From: Psettodes erumei
Lineage: Eukaryota; Chordata; Actinopteri; Pleuronectiformes; Psettodidae
Length of the DNA stretch: 64,000 nucleotides
Assembly (NCBI GenBank): GCA_016785225.1
Contig: JAFBJZ010000512.1
Coordinates: forward strand, 5,803,001 to 5,867,000
Reading direction: 5' to 3'
The position numbers were made by a program, and so were the translations under genes. Under the pieces are notes generated by a model. It had not been told where the DNA came from. It did no database searches and saw only the letters and a list, made by a program, of their open reading frames with translations. This document shows, one piece after another, positions 39,091 to 51,420 of this stretch (within the stretch, counting starts at the first letter, position 1; each line of letters starts with the position of its first letter).

Positions 39091-41042
39091 TCATTCACAT
39101 GACAATAGCTATGAATGAATGAATAAATTATTAAATAAAAATAAAAATGTCGAATATTGCCATCTGTCCCTTAGGAGTGGATCAGTATCACTGAGGATAG
39201 CCCATCAGTTCATATGGGCCACAGACAGGATTTAACACCTTGGATATCAGCATCAAAGCACAGACTGTTCCCCCTCATTAACATGGCTGTCAGACACAGC
39301 ATCTTCAGAGCATACTTTTTCCAAGTTGATCAAAAGATGGAATATTTAACTTGAATTTTAAATAAAATTTAAAAAAAAAATCTTTTTCAATAAACCTTCT
39401 TCTTAGTCTTTGGAAAAAGTGAAATGGAGAGATTTAGAGATTAAAATAAAAAAATAACAATTTTCAAAAAGCTACTTTAAAAAAGACTGTGCCTACCTAC
39501 TAATATAGACGTATCCAGGTAATTGTGCATACACACACAAACTCATTCTTTGATTCCCACATGCAAAAATTTCTCAACTAGCTAATAAACTTGGCACACA
39601 TCAAAGTCAACCCTGAAAACCATCACAGCGCTGGCCCGGGCTTGCCCATCGGCCAAAATTCTTATGTCTATGTTTCATGAAAATCAAATTGGATTGGGGT
39701 AGAAAGCCTGCCATTATATTGGGATTCTTGTCATGTGCAGTGACCCTGCTGCTCGGTACCACTCGTCTGAGCCCTGCGAGTCCGACACTTTTTCATCCAC
39801 CGCAAATTTACTTTGTCTGATCATTTGTTTTCCAATTACGTCCCTGTCCCTGCTAGCAGAAAATTGTCAGCTTCAGTTATGCAAACCCGCTCTTGGGTCT
39901 GTAACTAGGGGCAATGTTTGATGCTTAGAACATTTTCATACCCATTAAACGATGAAGGCAGGGTGAATTATTATCCCACAGAGTTGATTGGGTTTTGCGG
40001 GGGTTGGTTTAGGTTTCTGCGTGTGATGGTATAGTGGAGCCACACACAAAGACGCTATCTTGCCATAGTGAAAGTCATAAACCTACCAGCAGAATAGAAA
40101 GGGAGTGGATGAAACTAGATGAAAGCAGAAGTTAAATTAGTGGTGGATTGTTCATAAAGCAGGATTCTATCTATATACTCTGTACTCAGTATTACATTCA
40201 TTAGTTTCCTCAGCATAATGTTCAATATCTGAACACAGTTTAAAAGTAAATAAAAAGGTCACAGTATTTGCTCACTGTACCGCGTGCACTGTAATTGCCA
40301 GAGACCTGCGCCTTTAGCACTGCACCGCAATTTAGATGAAAGATGCTGAACTGAACCTCAAAGTGAAGATTACGCCCACGTCACAGGGAAATACAACAAA
40401 TGAGCATAACAATGGCAGCAAGATTGAATGGGACTTTTAGAGGCAGAGTAGAGGACAAAATTGCAGGGAAAGAAAGCAACAGAATCAATGTTTGGCTATA
40501 ACTGTCGCATTAGCCGTGATAAATGAGGCCGCCGACAGAAACTCAGGAAGTCGATGTAGGACATTCCAATGATCAAGCGCTGAATAATCAGACACAATGG
40601 ATTCTGGGAAGGAGAGGCAATATGCTGCTGTGGATCCCAGAAGAGGATCATCAATTTATATATTGACCTTTAAAAATGCTATTAATGGATGATATCTTCA
40701 GTTCATAGCTGTATGACAAGTTCCCTAGTATGCTATTGTGTGCGGTGAAATTACACTGCTGCACTTCCTCCACTGACAGCCAGTTGTATTTATCTGGGTC
40801 GGATTTGACATCACACAGTCAGTAGTTTTAATATGGAAAGGGTAGTTACTATAAAAAAATACTCAGACTGATGAAACAATCAAGTGCAGTGAAATTTATT
40901 GAGCTGTAATCTTAGATTTGCCACTGTACATATACAACACTGTGGACTATGGATCATGGACAGATAACAGCTGATGCATAGTGCAAAGCATATCAAAGTC
41001 CTACCCCCACCCAGCCCACCCATGGATGTGCATGCACACGTA

Positions 41043-41064
41043 CACACACACACACACACACACA
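41043..41064. repeat. (CA)11 microsatellite
   Basis: 22 bp of pure CA followed by TACATACAAATAC. Confidence 0.96.
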
Positions 41065-43276
41065 TACATACAAATACAGCACTGAGGTATTTCATTCCTG
41101 CCTCTCAGGCAGCCTGTTTTGAACAGGTTAAGGGCAATTTCTCTCAACTGACTGTGGCTTTGGAAAAGGAGACTACAGAGACATGGAAATGGTATTTCGA
41201 AGGATAACAAACTCTCCAGGTTTCTTGCCTTGATGCATAGCTCAGTATTTCTCAGAAAAGTTGCTAGCGATTGAGCAAGATTTCAAGGCTTTATGGAATA
41301 ATTAATGTGCCAAGTAATCTTATAGTAAAAAACAGTCAAACGTCAGCAGTTGTTGAAAAAAAGAAGTGAGAAAATCAAAATATGGGTGTCATTGAGGTTG
41401 CTTTTGTCAAGATCACTTGATGCCATTTTTCTTTTCATTGGACAGTGTATTGGTAATATAGAGGAACAACTATGGCACAGAGAACTGGCATATGACACAG
41501 ATTAAAGAACATATTCTTCGCAAAGAAGCTGCAGTGATGTACTGTATGCTATTCACATATTGGGTAGTGCACTTTAGGAGTGGCCCAACGGTAGAGTGGC
41601 TAGTCAAAACTGAATAGTCCAGTGGTACATATTTGTGCTGGGCCTTGATTTAAAAGAAATGTTGAGCTGAGGATTTGTCTCAGATGTGTGGTCTACAGAC
41701 TGCTTCTTCAATTTCAGTTTTAACTTTGGGGACAATAAGCAGACCTGGCCAGAATGACCAGATCTGGAGTAGTGGTGTGCCATCAGGACAAGCAAGCCAA
41801 GTAAAGTAGTAGTTCAAGCTAAAGGGAGACTCTCCTTTAATTTCCATAAAGGATCTGATATAACCTGTTTACACTCATCTTGTCATTTGCTGCCACCATA
41901 GGCTATTGTCTCTGAACACTAGACTTACTACCAAGAAGTTCAGAAAGGTGAGGATGTCCTGACAGAGTGCAGCAAGATGCACGAGAGACCCTTCCAGCAA
42001 AAGAAAGACACTGGTGTAGTAAAGATGCAAAGATGTGGTTTGTGGGGGTGGGTGTCAGAAGTGACCTACTGATCTGAACAATTCGGTGCTCCATAAACGA
42101 ACAGAAGAATTTTAAAATCAATATTTAGACAAGCAGGATACCGCTGCAAGTATATGAGAGCTGGAGCCGGTGTGTTTCACTTCTCTGGCCTTAGTGAAAA
42201 CTCTAGTAATAGCATTGTAAATATTTTACTTTTTACACAGACGTACACAGCCGATTAAAGATGTGAGCACAGGCAAATCTTGCTGAGATACAAAACCTTA
42301 AATTCTTATATCTTAAGGTTATCACAGGATTTTGTTATTGCCTTAAGATGGATGTTATAATTGTGATGTATGTCACGTTGTGGTCTTCAGCATATGTTTG
42401 GTGCACCATGATGTGGCAGCTTGGTAATACTGTTATGTACATTTGTGTTATCCCCCGTGTATTACTTTAAAAATTAGCTGTGAAATTAGTATTTTCAGAT
42501 GACTGTACTTCTCTATACCTACAGGAAACAGCGTGCTGAGTTACAAAGACAGTGCCTGAAAACTGAGCATGACTGTGGCTCTACGCACAGCCCTCTCAGG
42601 TACAACAACTTGATGTTATGATGGCCTTCTCTCTCATATCAGGAGCTACAACCTTAAACCCCACAATATAACTTTTGGAAGACATTCTGGGGAAAAAAAC
42701 CTTTGAGAGAAAAACAAAATTTCCACCCTCCAGGCTTTGGATCAAATCCTGCAGCAAATTCTCTCCCTTGCTCTTCTCGTGATTATCACTCACTGTCAAC
42801 GTTCCTGCTTCCCTCACTCACAAGCAATAACTTCCTATTCTTTGAAATGGAAAACTGCAGCCGAAGGCTTTTCAAGTGTACTTAAGATTCATTTGAACTT
42901 GAACATGAATCTCTGTTGCTGTAGGGGCGCATTTGTGACATATAGTGTTTTTTCATTTTTTCTGACAATACATATTCATATATTTTCATAGCAGACACCT
43001 TTGAGGGACACATTTTCACATTTAATAATAGAGAGTGGTGACTGATGTCTGTGGCTTGTACCATCTCTCACTCTTGAGACATTTGAAATATAATTTAAAA
43101 TGGGGAAAAATGTAATAAGGTAATTTTATGGTTGACAGTTGGCGGCAAACTTCTGTTTAGCATATAATGTGTCTTATTCCCCCAATTTCCAAGTTCACAT
43201 CCTTCCAGTTGGCACAGATAAAGTGGTGTATTACATGTTTATCATCACTCCTGATGTTTATGCAGGTTCAGCTTAC

Positions 43277-43364
43277 CTTGTACAATGAGGTAGACCTGCG
43301 AGGTCTTGGGCTGCTGCTTAGTCTGTATGGAGCAGGTGTACGACCCCTCATCATACACATCCAC
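43277..43364 (-). CDS. lsamp: lsamp (IgLON) exon: C-terminal strands of Ig domain 1
   Basis: Internal exon of 88 bp, minus strand, starting in phase 0 with GTG (Val) after acceptor TGTGCAG and ending in phase 1 before donor GTAAGC. It encodes 29 residues: VDVYDEGSYTCS, then IQTKQQPKTSQVYLIVQ. The DEGSYTC block is the canonical D-x-G-x-Y-x-C of an Ig domain and carries the second domain 1 cysteine, partner of the one in the exon at 44633-44777. QPKTSQVYLIVQ is nearly the LSAMP form; NEGR1 has a different sequence here (PRTMQVHLTVQ as I recall it). This is the main reason for calling the gene lsamp. The preceding intron is only 1,268 bp, whereas the neighbouring introns are about 20 kb. The leftover G joins TT of the next exon to make the Val that opens domain 2. 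Confidence 0.93.
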
Positions 43365-44632
43365 CTGCACACAATAGAACAAAATATTGTTATTTCATTA
43401 CCTTGAATGGAATTTTTATTCTCATAACATTACTGGCAAAGCACAATGTTTTCCTGCGAGGTACTTTCATTTTATTTATATTTTCCCTCTCATTTTAATA
43501 ATTCTATATCTCCGAGAAATTACCCAAAGTTAAGGTGAACAGCATTTTACCATAGTGCTGCCACAAGTGATCTTTCAGCAGAAAATTGATTTCTCTTCAA
43601 GGCACTTAGAATTTTTCTCCCATCTTTTCATTCTTTATGCTGATAAATCTAGATTTGTGATGTATGTTTGTTTTTTATTGTCACTAGGGTGGTTTCCATT
43701 TTCCTTCTACTTTATCATTGTATAGTGGTTTGCCAAATGTGTCACTTCTACCGACACATATTGTATGAATGTGTCCGAATGACACCTGTCTACATTCACT
43801 TATATCTTAATCCTCAACTACCTGATCTCGGGTGTCAGTGTCCTGCATTTTCCACCTCATACTACAGTAGTATTGGAACATAATCCAGACAGCAATTGTG
43901 TTTCCCGACAAAAGATACCTGATCAAAAGAAATTAGTAGTATATTGACAGAACTGTGTATATAGTACTGGAGAGAGGGTATGGGTGGACTGAAACACACA
44001 CACCAAATCAGAGAAACCCGTTTCAGTCATATACAAAACCACATAACCACAAGTTTGTTGAAATTAACTCCAATAAGTGTTTTGCATTCTGCATTTTTTT
44101 GAGTGTATACTAAACACTGATGGTATATGCCACCAACCACTTACCAATTTTGTTAGAAATGGTTGATTTATTCCATGAGTAACATGAGGTATTGTCAGTG
44201 TGACTTAGTTTTAAGGAAGAGTTTGACATTTCTTGCAGAGTTAAAAGCTAAAATCAATACTTATCTCAAATTCTGCCCATTAAATAGGAATGCCTTTATA
44301 AAATCGACTAGAGACAGGCTTGTTGTCCAGCCTTGTTTCTAGTCTTTCTTATTGAATGAAGAATGAAGTACAGCAAAAGTCCCATAATTAAAACAAATGA
44401 ATGGATCAATATCTAAACAGCACATCTCCATTTCTTACAAACAATATATCAAGTGTGCAGTTAATTAAGGTCATGTCTCATGATTATTATCTAGGATCCT
44501 TGAAATGAAAAAGTGTCAACTTTAATCTTTAACTGCATCCAATCCCAGCTCACTATGAATCAAATATTTATAAAATGAGGTGGATTGTAAAACAGTCCAG
44601 TCCAGTTTTTAACCTGCTATGGATAACATTAC
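43365..44632 (-). other. lsamp: Short lsamp intron splitting Ig domain 1
   Basis: A 1,268-bp phase-0 intron (GTAATG...GTGCAG on the minus strand) between the codons for Lys in LRIQK and Val in VDVYDEG. Apart from a weak, uncertain resemblance to a dispersed fish repeat near 44220-44430, I see nothing in it. Confidence 0.9.
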
Positions 44633-44777
44633 CTTTTGTATGCGCAGGCTGTACTCCAGCTGTCCTTTAGTGACCAGATCTACTCTGGGGTCCAGGGACC
44701 ACTTGTCCTGTCCGGCAAAGATGATGTTGGATCGATTGAGCCAGGCCACCTTGGACACTTTGTCATCAACATAACAC
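44633..44777 (-). CDS. lsamp: lsamp (IgLON) exon: central part of Ig domain 1
   Basis: Internal exon of 145 bp on the minus strand. The acceptor is a pyrimidine-rich tract ending CCCACAG and the donor is GTAATG. It enters in phase 2: one G completes a codon of the previous exon (by family pattern Arg). 48 codons follow, and it leaves in phase 0. The translation starts CYVDDKVSKVAWLNRS and ends LEYSLRIQK. Visible Ig features are the first domain 1 cysteine (residue 1), the core Trp in VAWLNRS, a possible N-glycosylation site (NRS), and the family signature FAG-x-DKWSLDPRV. IgLON proteins are GPI-anchored neuronal adhesion molecules that pair through domain 1 at the cell surface. The LEYSLRIQK ending fits LSAMP better than NEGR1, NTM or OPCML as I recall them. 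Exons for the signal peptide and domain 1 N-terminus are not in the window. Paralogue choice (lsamp or a teleost duplicate of it) is inference. Confidence 0.93.
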
Positions 44778-47013
44778 CTGTGGGCAAGAAGAACAAGTCA
44801 GGTGAGGGAAGGAAACAGAAATAAAGGGGTTGGTTTGTCATTGGGGGATGCAGCGTGAAAACAAAGGGCATGTTACTTCTTTCATTCTGCGAGTGATTAT
44901 GCATTCTCACCGAGTAGGTGGGCTGCATTAAATGTTTATAGCATCGGTTTATACATACAATCATGTCTTGAAACAATGCTGGCTTTAGTGCAATACAAAT
45001 ATAAAAATATTTGATACTGCTGACCAGCAAGGGTATCAAAGTTCATACACTTAATCACACAACTCAACACTCCATGTATCCTGACGTCTTGCTCACTTGT
45101 GGAGTAGCTCTATCTTTCTCTCTCTCATTCTTAATTCATCCCTCTCACATTCTTTTCCTCCCACTCATTGTCTCCCTTTATCCCCCCTCTCTTTTGAAAC
45201 TGCCTCCTTTCCTACCTTTGATAAATACATCTCCTTTAACAGTGAGACTATTCCTGTGAATGAAAAAGGACACCAGTATCCTCTTGTTTACTTCTTGTTG
45301 CACGCTGTCAGAGCATTACGCCAAGTAAGCTCCATCTAAGACATCTTGCAAGGGAGGGAAGGGAGCTGAGCGTCTGCCTAATGAATAAATGTAAATGTGA
45401 GAAGACGTCGGAATCAATGAGAATGGATATCAGCCGTAATGCAAGCCGACAGTGGATGCGCCTCAAATGCAAATTCCGGGTGACTCCCTGAGCCTTGGCT
45501 GCGCACAATGTTTTGCACTGTGTTGGGCTACAAGGGAGTAGATTAGCGAGGCAGTGGAGTGAGGCTGTCTTTGGCAGGTGACCCTGGGTGATGCACAAAA
45601 GTGTCCCCAGCCTCTTACCCAGTGGGAGTTGCATGTCAGATTTGTTGAGGGCTTGTACTCACAGCTTGATACCATGCTGATGCTCCTTATGCTTTGTGTG
45701 GAGCCCAGGTACCCTACTGTATTTATTGACTCACTTTGACATCTACTTCCTACTACCCTCACTAAGTGTTTATCCAGCTTTGTATCAAATATCTTCAGGG
45801 CTCTAATCTAAAAGCATCCTAAACTAATCAGACACAATTTCCTTACTTACATTTACTCATGGAGACGCTGAACAACTTTTCACCCCACAACTATGCATAA
45901 TCCTGAGGTAGACTCTGCAGCACCGAAATAAAGCCTGAAAATGTGTATAAATAATACATTTTAATTCTTCATTTAACACAATAATGGCATACTGTGGCTT
46001 GAATAAAGCATCAGAACAACTGTAAATGTTGTGCCATATGCAACTTGGCTTTACAGTGTGGGAGAGGCAAAAAGGTCAACACCATCAGCTATCATGCCCT
46101 GCAGTCTCTCTGGGATGGTTTATCTTCTGCTCCTTTCTCATGCAATACATAAAATTGACTGGATAGAACTGTTGACATATTGTCTTGCACGCAAGATGTT
46201 CATATTTAAACATGAAATTTCATCTTGATCAATAATTCAGTTGCCAAAATTGCAGCAAAAATGAAAATATGCACACTGGCTTTATTATACGAGCAATCTA
46301 ATATGAAAAATATAGTAACATTCTCTATGTATGTAAAGGCTTTAAACCTGCCCTTTTCTCGCTGATAATGCTTCACATGAAACATATTGACAGACAGTGA
46401 GAGGATTTACTGTAGGTGTTTGCAGGGCAGCAATACACTGTCTTAGCTGACTGAGTGGTTGTTTTTTCTTATTTGTTTTGACTGAGCTTTCTTCTTTACC
46501 TTTCGCCTCCTGTACCATGAAGTAACCAGGAGGAGGGGAAAGGACAAAAGCAGGATAGTGGAAGACAGAAGGAGGAGTCATGAACAGAATCATAACACCA
46601 GTTTCTTTCAAAAACCTTGATTACCCTAAGCCGTACTGACATTTTATGGAGTTCCGCTTACAGGCATGCAACACCTGTTATAACAAACAATCCATGATTG
46701 AAATTGAAACATTTAATGGTTCAAAGTATGCAGCTTATGAATGATTATTACTCATGCCTCGTGGTCAAGCTCCGAAACATTTCTTCTGCACAACGGGAGT
46801 CTGCTAGACAGCTGCTTCATATGTGGGCCACTTCATGTCAGGTTTAATTCCAAGCATTTCTGATAAAGGTTATTTTGTTATTGTTATTCTCTCCTCTCCC
46901 CTCCTCTCTCCTTGATGTTTTGCCTGGTTCCAGTCCAAAAAGACCCAGGAGGCCCAGAAGATGGTCCTCCATATAGATGCTTCATCTGAGCTAGTAGCTA
47001 AGGAGTACTGTGG

Positions 47014-47044
47014 CACACACACAACACACACACACACACACACA
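47014..47044. repeat. Interrupted CA microsatellite
   Basis: CA at 47014-47023, one extra A, then (CA)10 at 47025-47044. Confidence 0.95.
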
Positions 47045-47750
47045 AGAGTGCTGACCTCTTGTGTCACTGACAAAAGTCATTGAGGAAGACGATGTCTGCA
47101 CCAAATCAGTTATCAGATGGCTCAGTGGTGGAACAACCACCTGACTGATTTGACAGTCACACTGACATTGTTTGAGAGCCAGGCCACTGTAGTGTTTAAT
47201 TTCATGAAACTTACTGGTATTGGGAATTTGTGATATGTGGGTTTGATTTGAACTTCCTGGCAACAGAGAAATGAAATAAAAAGAAATTCATGAAAGGGCA
47301 CAGTGTATCTTCTGTGAGAGGTACTTTGAAGGTAGTATCAAAGCAGCTTGATTCTCACAGTCTTGGGCAGCTGTCAAGATCTGGGGGCGAGCACTCGGTT
47401 TGCAGGTCACAAAGGAAGGAGGAAATATAGCGAAATAAAAAAAGGGAATGTGTGGCGGGACACACCTAATCCTACCCTCTGCTCTAAGTGAGACAAGCAG
47501 CTTTAACTGTGAACAGCACTCATACTGTGAGTGTGGCACCTCAAAAGCATTATGCCAGCTCTTGGATAAATACAGGTGACTGGGACTATTAATCATTCAA
47601 AAATTCTGAATTGTATTACCTCCTTTCAGTTAGCGGTCACCATATGCTGCTCCATATGGGTCAAAGAAAGACAGAGAGTTCATACCATCACACTCAGACT
47701 TCAATCTGAGCCATAGTCTGCTGTTGATCTCTCAGCCACACCTGCCTTAT

Positions 47751-47905
47751 CCCCTTCCCTCTCATCTTGTCACACCTCTGCCTCTTCACTGCTCCACCTC
47801 TGCCTATCCTAATTTTCGTACCCCCTCTGCCTCTCATCCCCCTCCTCCTCCTTCTGCTGTGTCGTCATCTTCTCTCCTCTCATCCTTCTCATCTCTCTGT
47901 CAACA
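47751..47905. repeat. Pyrimidine-rich low-complexity block
   Basis: About 155 bp rich in CCTCT and CTCCTC on the plus strand. Open frames through it are Pro/Ser/Leu-rich artefacts. Confidence 0.8.
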
Positions 47906-48663
47906 CTCTCGAGCAGAAGTGGACAGCATGGAATGAAAATCTAAGGTACTATTCATTGATCTGCGCAACAGATCGGGTTCCTCGGTTACCTCTTACCCTC
48001 CACTTTGTCTGTCTTCCCTTGAACTGCTCAAGCCTCCAGAGGGTCCCAGCAACCCTTACAACAGAGTGCAGAGCATGCTCAGTTGCAGCTATTTCCTGTT
48101 CTCACTAATGAGCGACTGCCCGGGAAGTGGAGAAGCTCCTATCACTTGTCAGAGCACTTGTCTGCCTGTAGCTCTTGCTTCCCTTTAGCAGAGTAGCTGT
48201 CAAGGTGTCTTCGTCGTGCCGGGTTTCTTGGGCTGTGCCCTGCTCGAACTGAATGAGAAATAAGAGCATGGCTGTCTGTGGCTGGCCTGATCTGAGCTGC
48301 GCTCAACAAGTTGCTTGCAGGGAACTCGATTTGATTGGAATAGCCAAGCCACGGTTGAATGATTTGTAATGAAAATCCATCCCATTAACTTTCTGCAGCC
48401 CTCACAATGATGTACTATCTCAGCTGTGTTATTTAGCCAGCTTGACTTAATTTATTGGAATTTTTGGCAAACCCCCCCCCCAAAACAAAACAAAAAAACA
48501 GCCCCTTTTAATCCTAACAGCATCTCCATGTTTGCAGTTGTCTGCAGAGTTGTTTCGAAGCCCATTGTTTTAAACACATTCTCCATTGAAACAGAATAAA
48601 AGCTTGCAAATGCAAGCAAATATTTACCAGTGCATATAAACAAAAAGCCTTATTAAATGCACC

Positions 48664-48685
48664 TTTTTTTTTTTTTTTTTTTTTT
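48664..48685. repeat. T22 homopolymer
   Basis: 22 T on the plus strand, A22 in the transcript sense. I see no retroposed gene body beside it. Confidence 0.95.
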
Positions 48686-51207
48686 ACGAAGTGGCCTTGT
48701 TGTTCATCAGGGTCTTGCTTGTAATGGATACCTAGGCTGCTGTCCTGCGCTGTTTTACCCTGAGCTTTGTTGATGGATGCTCTGCTGTGCTTTATTATAC
48801 TCTTTTCTGCCCCGCTGTGCTGTGCCAATATGGACTCGCCAATAGGCTATGGCTGACAGGGGACTGTGTGGGCTGACAGATGCCTGGGCCAGAGCTGCTG
48901 AGCTGGGCTTGTGTTGACAGGAGGGCTGGGCTGGATGGATCCCTGCTCCAGGGCTAGCCGTGGGGGAGGACCAAAGAGCAGGCTGGAGCCAAGGAGTGAA
49001 ACTGTAATGAGAGGAACGATGTGCCAAGACTGACAGAATAGCCACACCACCCACTATCCCCATCAATACCCAGTTCTCCTCAGCTCACCTCGTCTTTTCT
49101 CTCCTTTTTTTTGCCTCTCTGACACCTCTCCCCCCTTAACAAAACCCCCGTTTTTTTCTCCATTTCCTCTAGTTCTCCGGTCCTGTTCTGCCCTCCACCC
49201 TCTTCAACCTTCAGCATCCACCTCCTTTTCTCCTTTTTTAAATTTTATTATTATTGACTAGCCAATCTGTGTCACTATACTATGTGTGTGTGCACGTGTA
49301 AGGGGAAATTTCTGTGCGTGTTGCAGAAAACAGCCAACCTGCCATATGGACAGAATCTGAAATTGCTTCTACGAAAGAGTCAACTTGCCTCATCAACCGA
49401 TAAAGGTTAAAGGTGAGACAGGCACACAGGCTGTCTGATCGAAACCAGCCTCACTCCACCGTGGTGGCCCGGAGCCACCAAGGCTGGCCACTAAGTGTCT
49501 CTGTTGTGCATATGCATCTGGCACTGGGCGCAAGAAACAGAGGGATGGAGAGAGATGCAGGGATTGCCAATCAGACCAACAAACAGACAGCCAGAGAAAC
49601 AAAAGAAGAAGAAATCAGAAGTAGGTAGGACAAAGAAAAGAGCGAGAGAACAATGTTTAGCTAAGGGACAAAAGCAAAGCTAAAGCTGCATATGAAATCA
49701 AAGTCAGGTCATGCGTTTATAGCCCTCAAAGCGGTTTCTTACCCCAGATATTCACTGTGTGGCAGGTTAAATATAATTCCAGTGAGGTCTAAGTTTATCC
49801 CCTTGGACCGGGCTTAGGAGAATAAAGCATGTATTGAAATATCCCGATGTAATGCAATGAGGTTCTCCTTCCACTTTTTTATGTGTGACAAAAAGGATAT
49901 GAAAAATAAATTTCTCCCCTTGAAACCAGCAACCCGTGGGAATACAAACATGAAACTTTCAAAGTGAAGGTATATTACTTGCGCATGCATGTTTGCTGGC
50001 GCATGTCAGCACGTGCGCTGCATTATCTGACAATCAGCAGGCAAAATCTCCATTACTCCTTTGTAAATTGGTGTTGACACCAGTGGCGGACAGGTTAGAT
50101 TAATTATTGTGATTCCAATAAGCAGGTACAAAGTGTTTGGAGCTTGTTTATGAAATTCCCTTTGCAGGATTAATGAACCATTTAAAGAGCGGAATGATGA
50201 GGGGGATATGTCGAGGGTGATAAACTGTCTCCTTTCATTAATAGTGGTTTTAAACAAAGCTGTAATGAACAGGAAGAAGCCCCCTCCTGTGAGCCCTGCA
50301 GAGGCCCAGCTTGAAGTAGAAAAGACACCCGTCTCTCAAAATGGTCCAGCGTCTGTCTCCCTCAATCTACATTGAAGATCCTGAGAGGGAGAATGTGGAG
50401 CCAATTGCTGCGAGGAAATCCCTGGTGACATATTTGAATCAGAGTAGACTTGGAGTAACCTTTGCAGCTCAGCTGATTTTTTTCTCTCTGCTTCAAATCC
50501 CTCTGACACCCCCCATCATGAAGCCCCTTCATTTTGCTTGGCATGCATCAGGGCATGGAGCAAGTCATTAATCAGGGCAGGAACGGCTGTTTTGAGACTG
50601 GGCCAGCAGACGTAGCAGGGGGAAATCATTAATCAGAAATGGTTACAAACAACTCAGGAATTTGCGGGTCTTCTTTAATTCGAATCTGCTTGGCACAGGT
50701 GTGATTTCGGCTCTCGGGCTTTTCAAGTGCCAGGGCGGTTAAATTTCCATGTGTGTTGTGTTTTGCAAAGTTTCTGAAGCTGTTCCAAATCGGTGTTGTG
50801 CTTGGGTTGCCGAGGTGCAAGATTCGAAATCTCCACAGCAACTGCCGCAGCAAGTAGAACAGGGCAGAGGCAAAACATGTGCTGGTGGTTGCCAACATCT
50901 GACTGCTGATCAGAGTTCATACTGTACATGTCAGCAATGCAGGCGCCTTGACACTTCTCCTGTCAGTCTAACTTCACTTTGACCCCTTCCTCCTCATTTT
51001 AAAGTCAATGCGACAACTCCACCGACGCATTCTTCTTTCCCGCCTGTGTGCTGTGTTATTTTTTTTTTCTTTAAGTAGGGTTGGAGTGTGAGGAAGAAGT
51101 GGTTGGATGTAACGAGCCCGTGACAGATGGTGCCTCATCGAGACGTAGGCAGGAGGATCTATGGCAAGGGCAGGATGCTGCTATTAAATCTCAGGAGAGG
51201 CACTGTG

Positions 51208-51420
51208 CTTCTTCTCTCTGTCATATTTTCCCTTTTTGTCGCTCTCATTCTCCTGCCCTCTCTTTCTGCTGTTTTGTACCTTCTCTTGTCTGTCTGTCAT
51301 CACCCTTCAGCCCCTCTGCCTTCCTCATTCATTCTTGCCCGATCACATCTCTACATCCTCCTTATTCTTTAACCCTCCTGTGCTCATTCTTAGTTTCCCC
51401 TGCCGTCTATTGCTCCGCCA
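51208..51420. repeat. Pyrimidine-rich low-complexity block
   Basis: About 210 bp dominated by CTC and TTC words on the plus strand, purine-rich in the transcript. The overlapping Leu/Ser-rich open frames in three registers reflect composition, not genes. Confidence 0.75.

Larger units (their letters stand above)
20760..43276 (-). other. lsamp: lsamp intron between Ig domains 1 and 2 (22.5 kb)
   Basis: Phase-1 intron between the last codon of domain 1 and the first of domain 2. It contains the TTAA-flanked miniature element at 25774-25852, repeat fragments at 25853-26165, 33395-33665 and 35481-35965, five long CA tracts (24201, 32043, 32452, 34251, 41043), an 11-bp hairpin at 21962-21998 and a TAATTG-rich duplication at 39061-39090. 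The remainder is AT-rich sequence without any coding exon I can support. Confidence 0.88.

Noticed and set aside
44220..44430. Possible copy of a fish repeat (AGTTTGACATTTC ... AAGCTAAAATC)
   Set aside because: Only loose resemblance to the family I had in mind; too degenerate to call.
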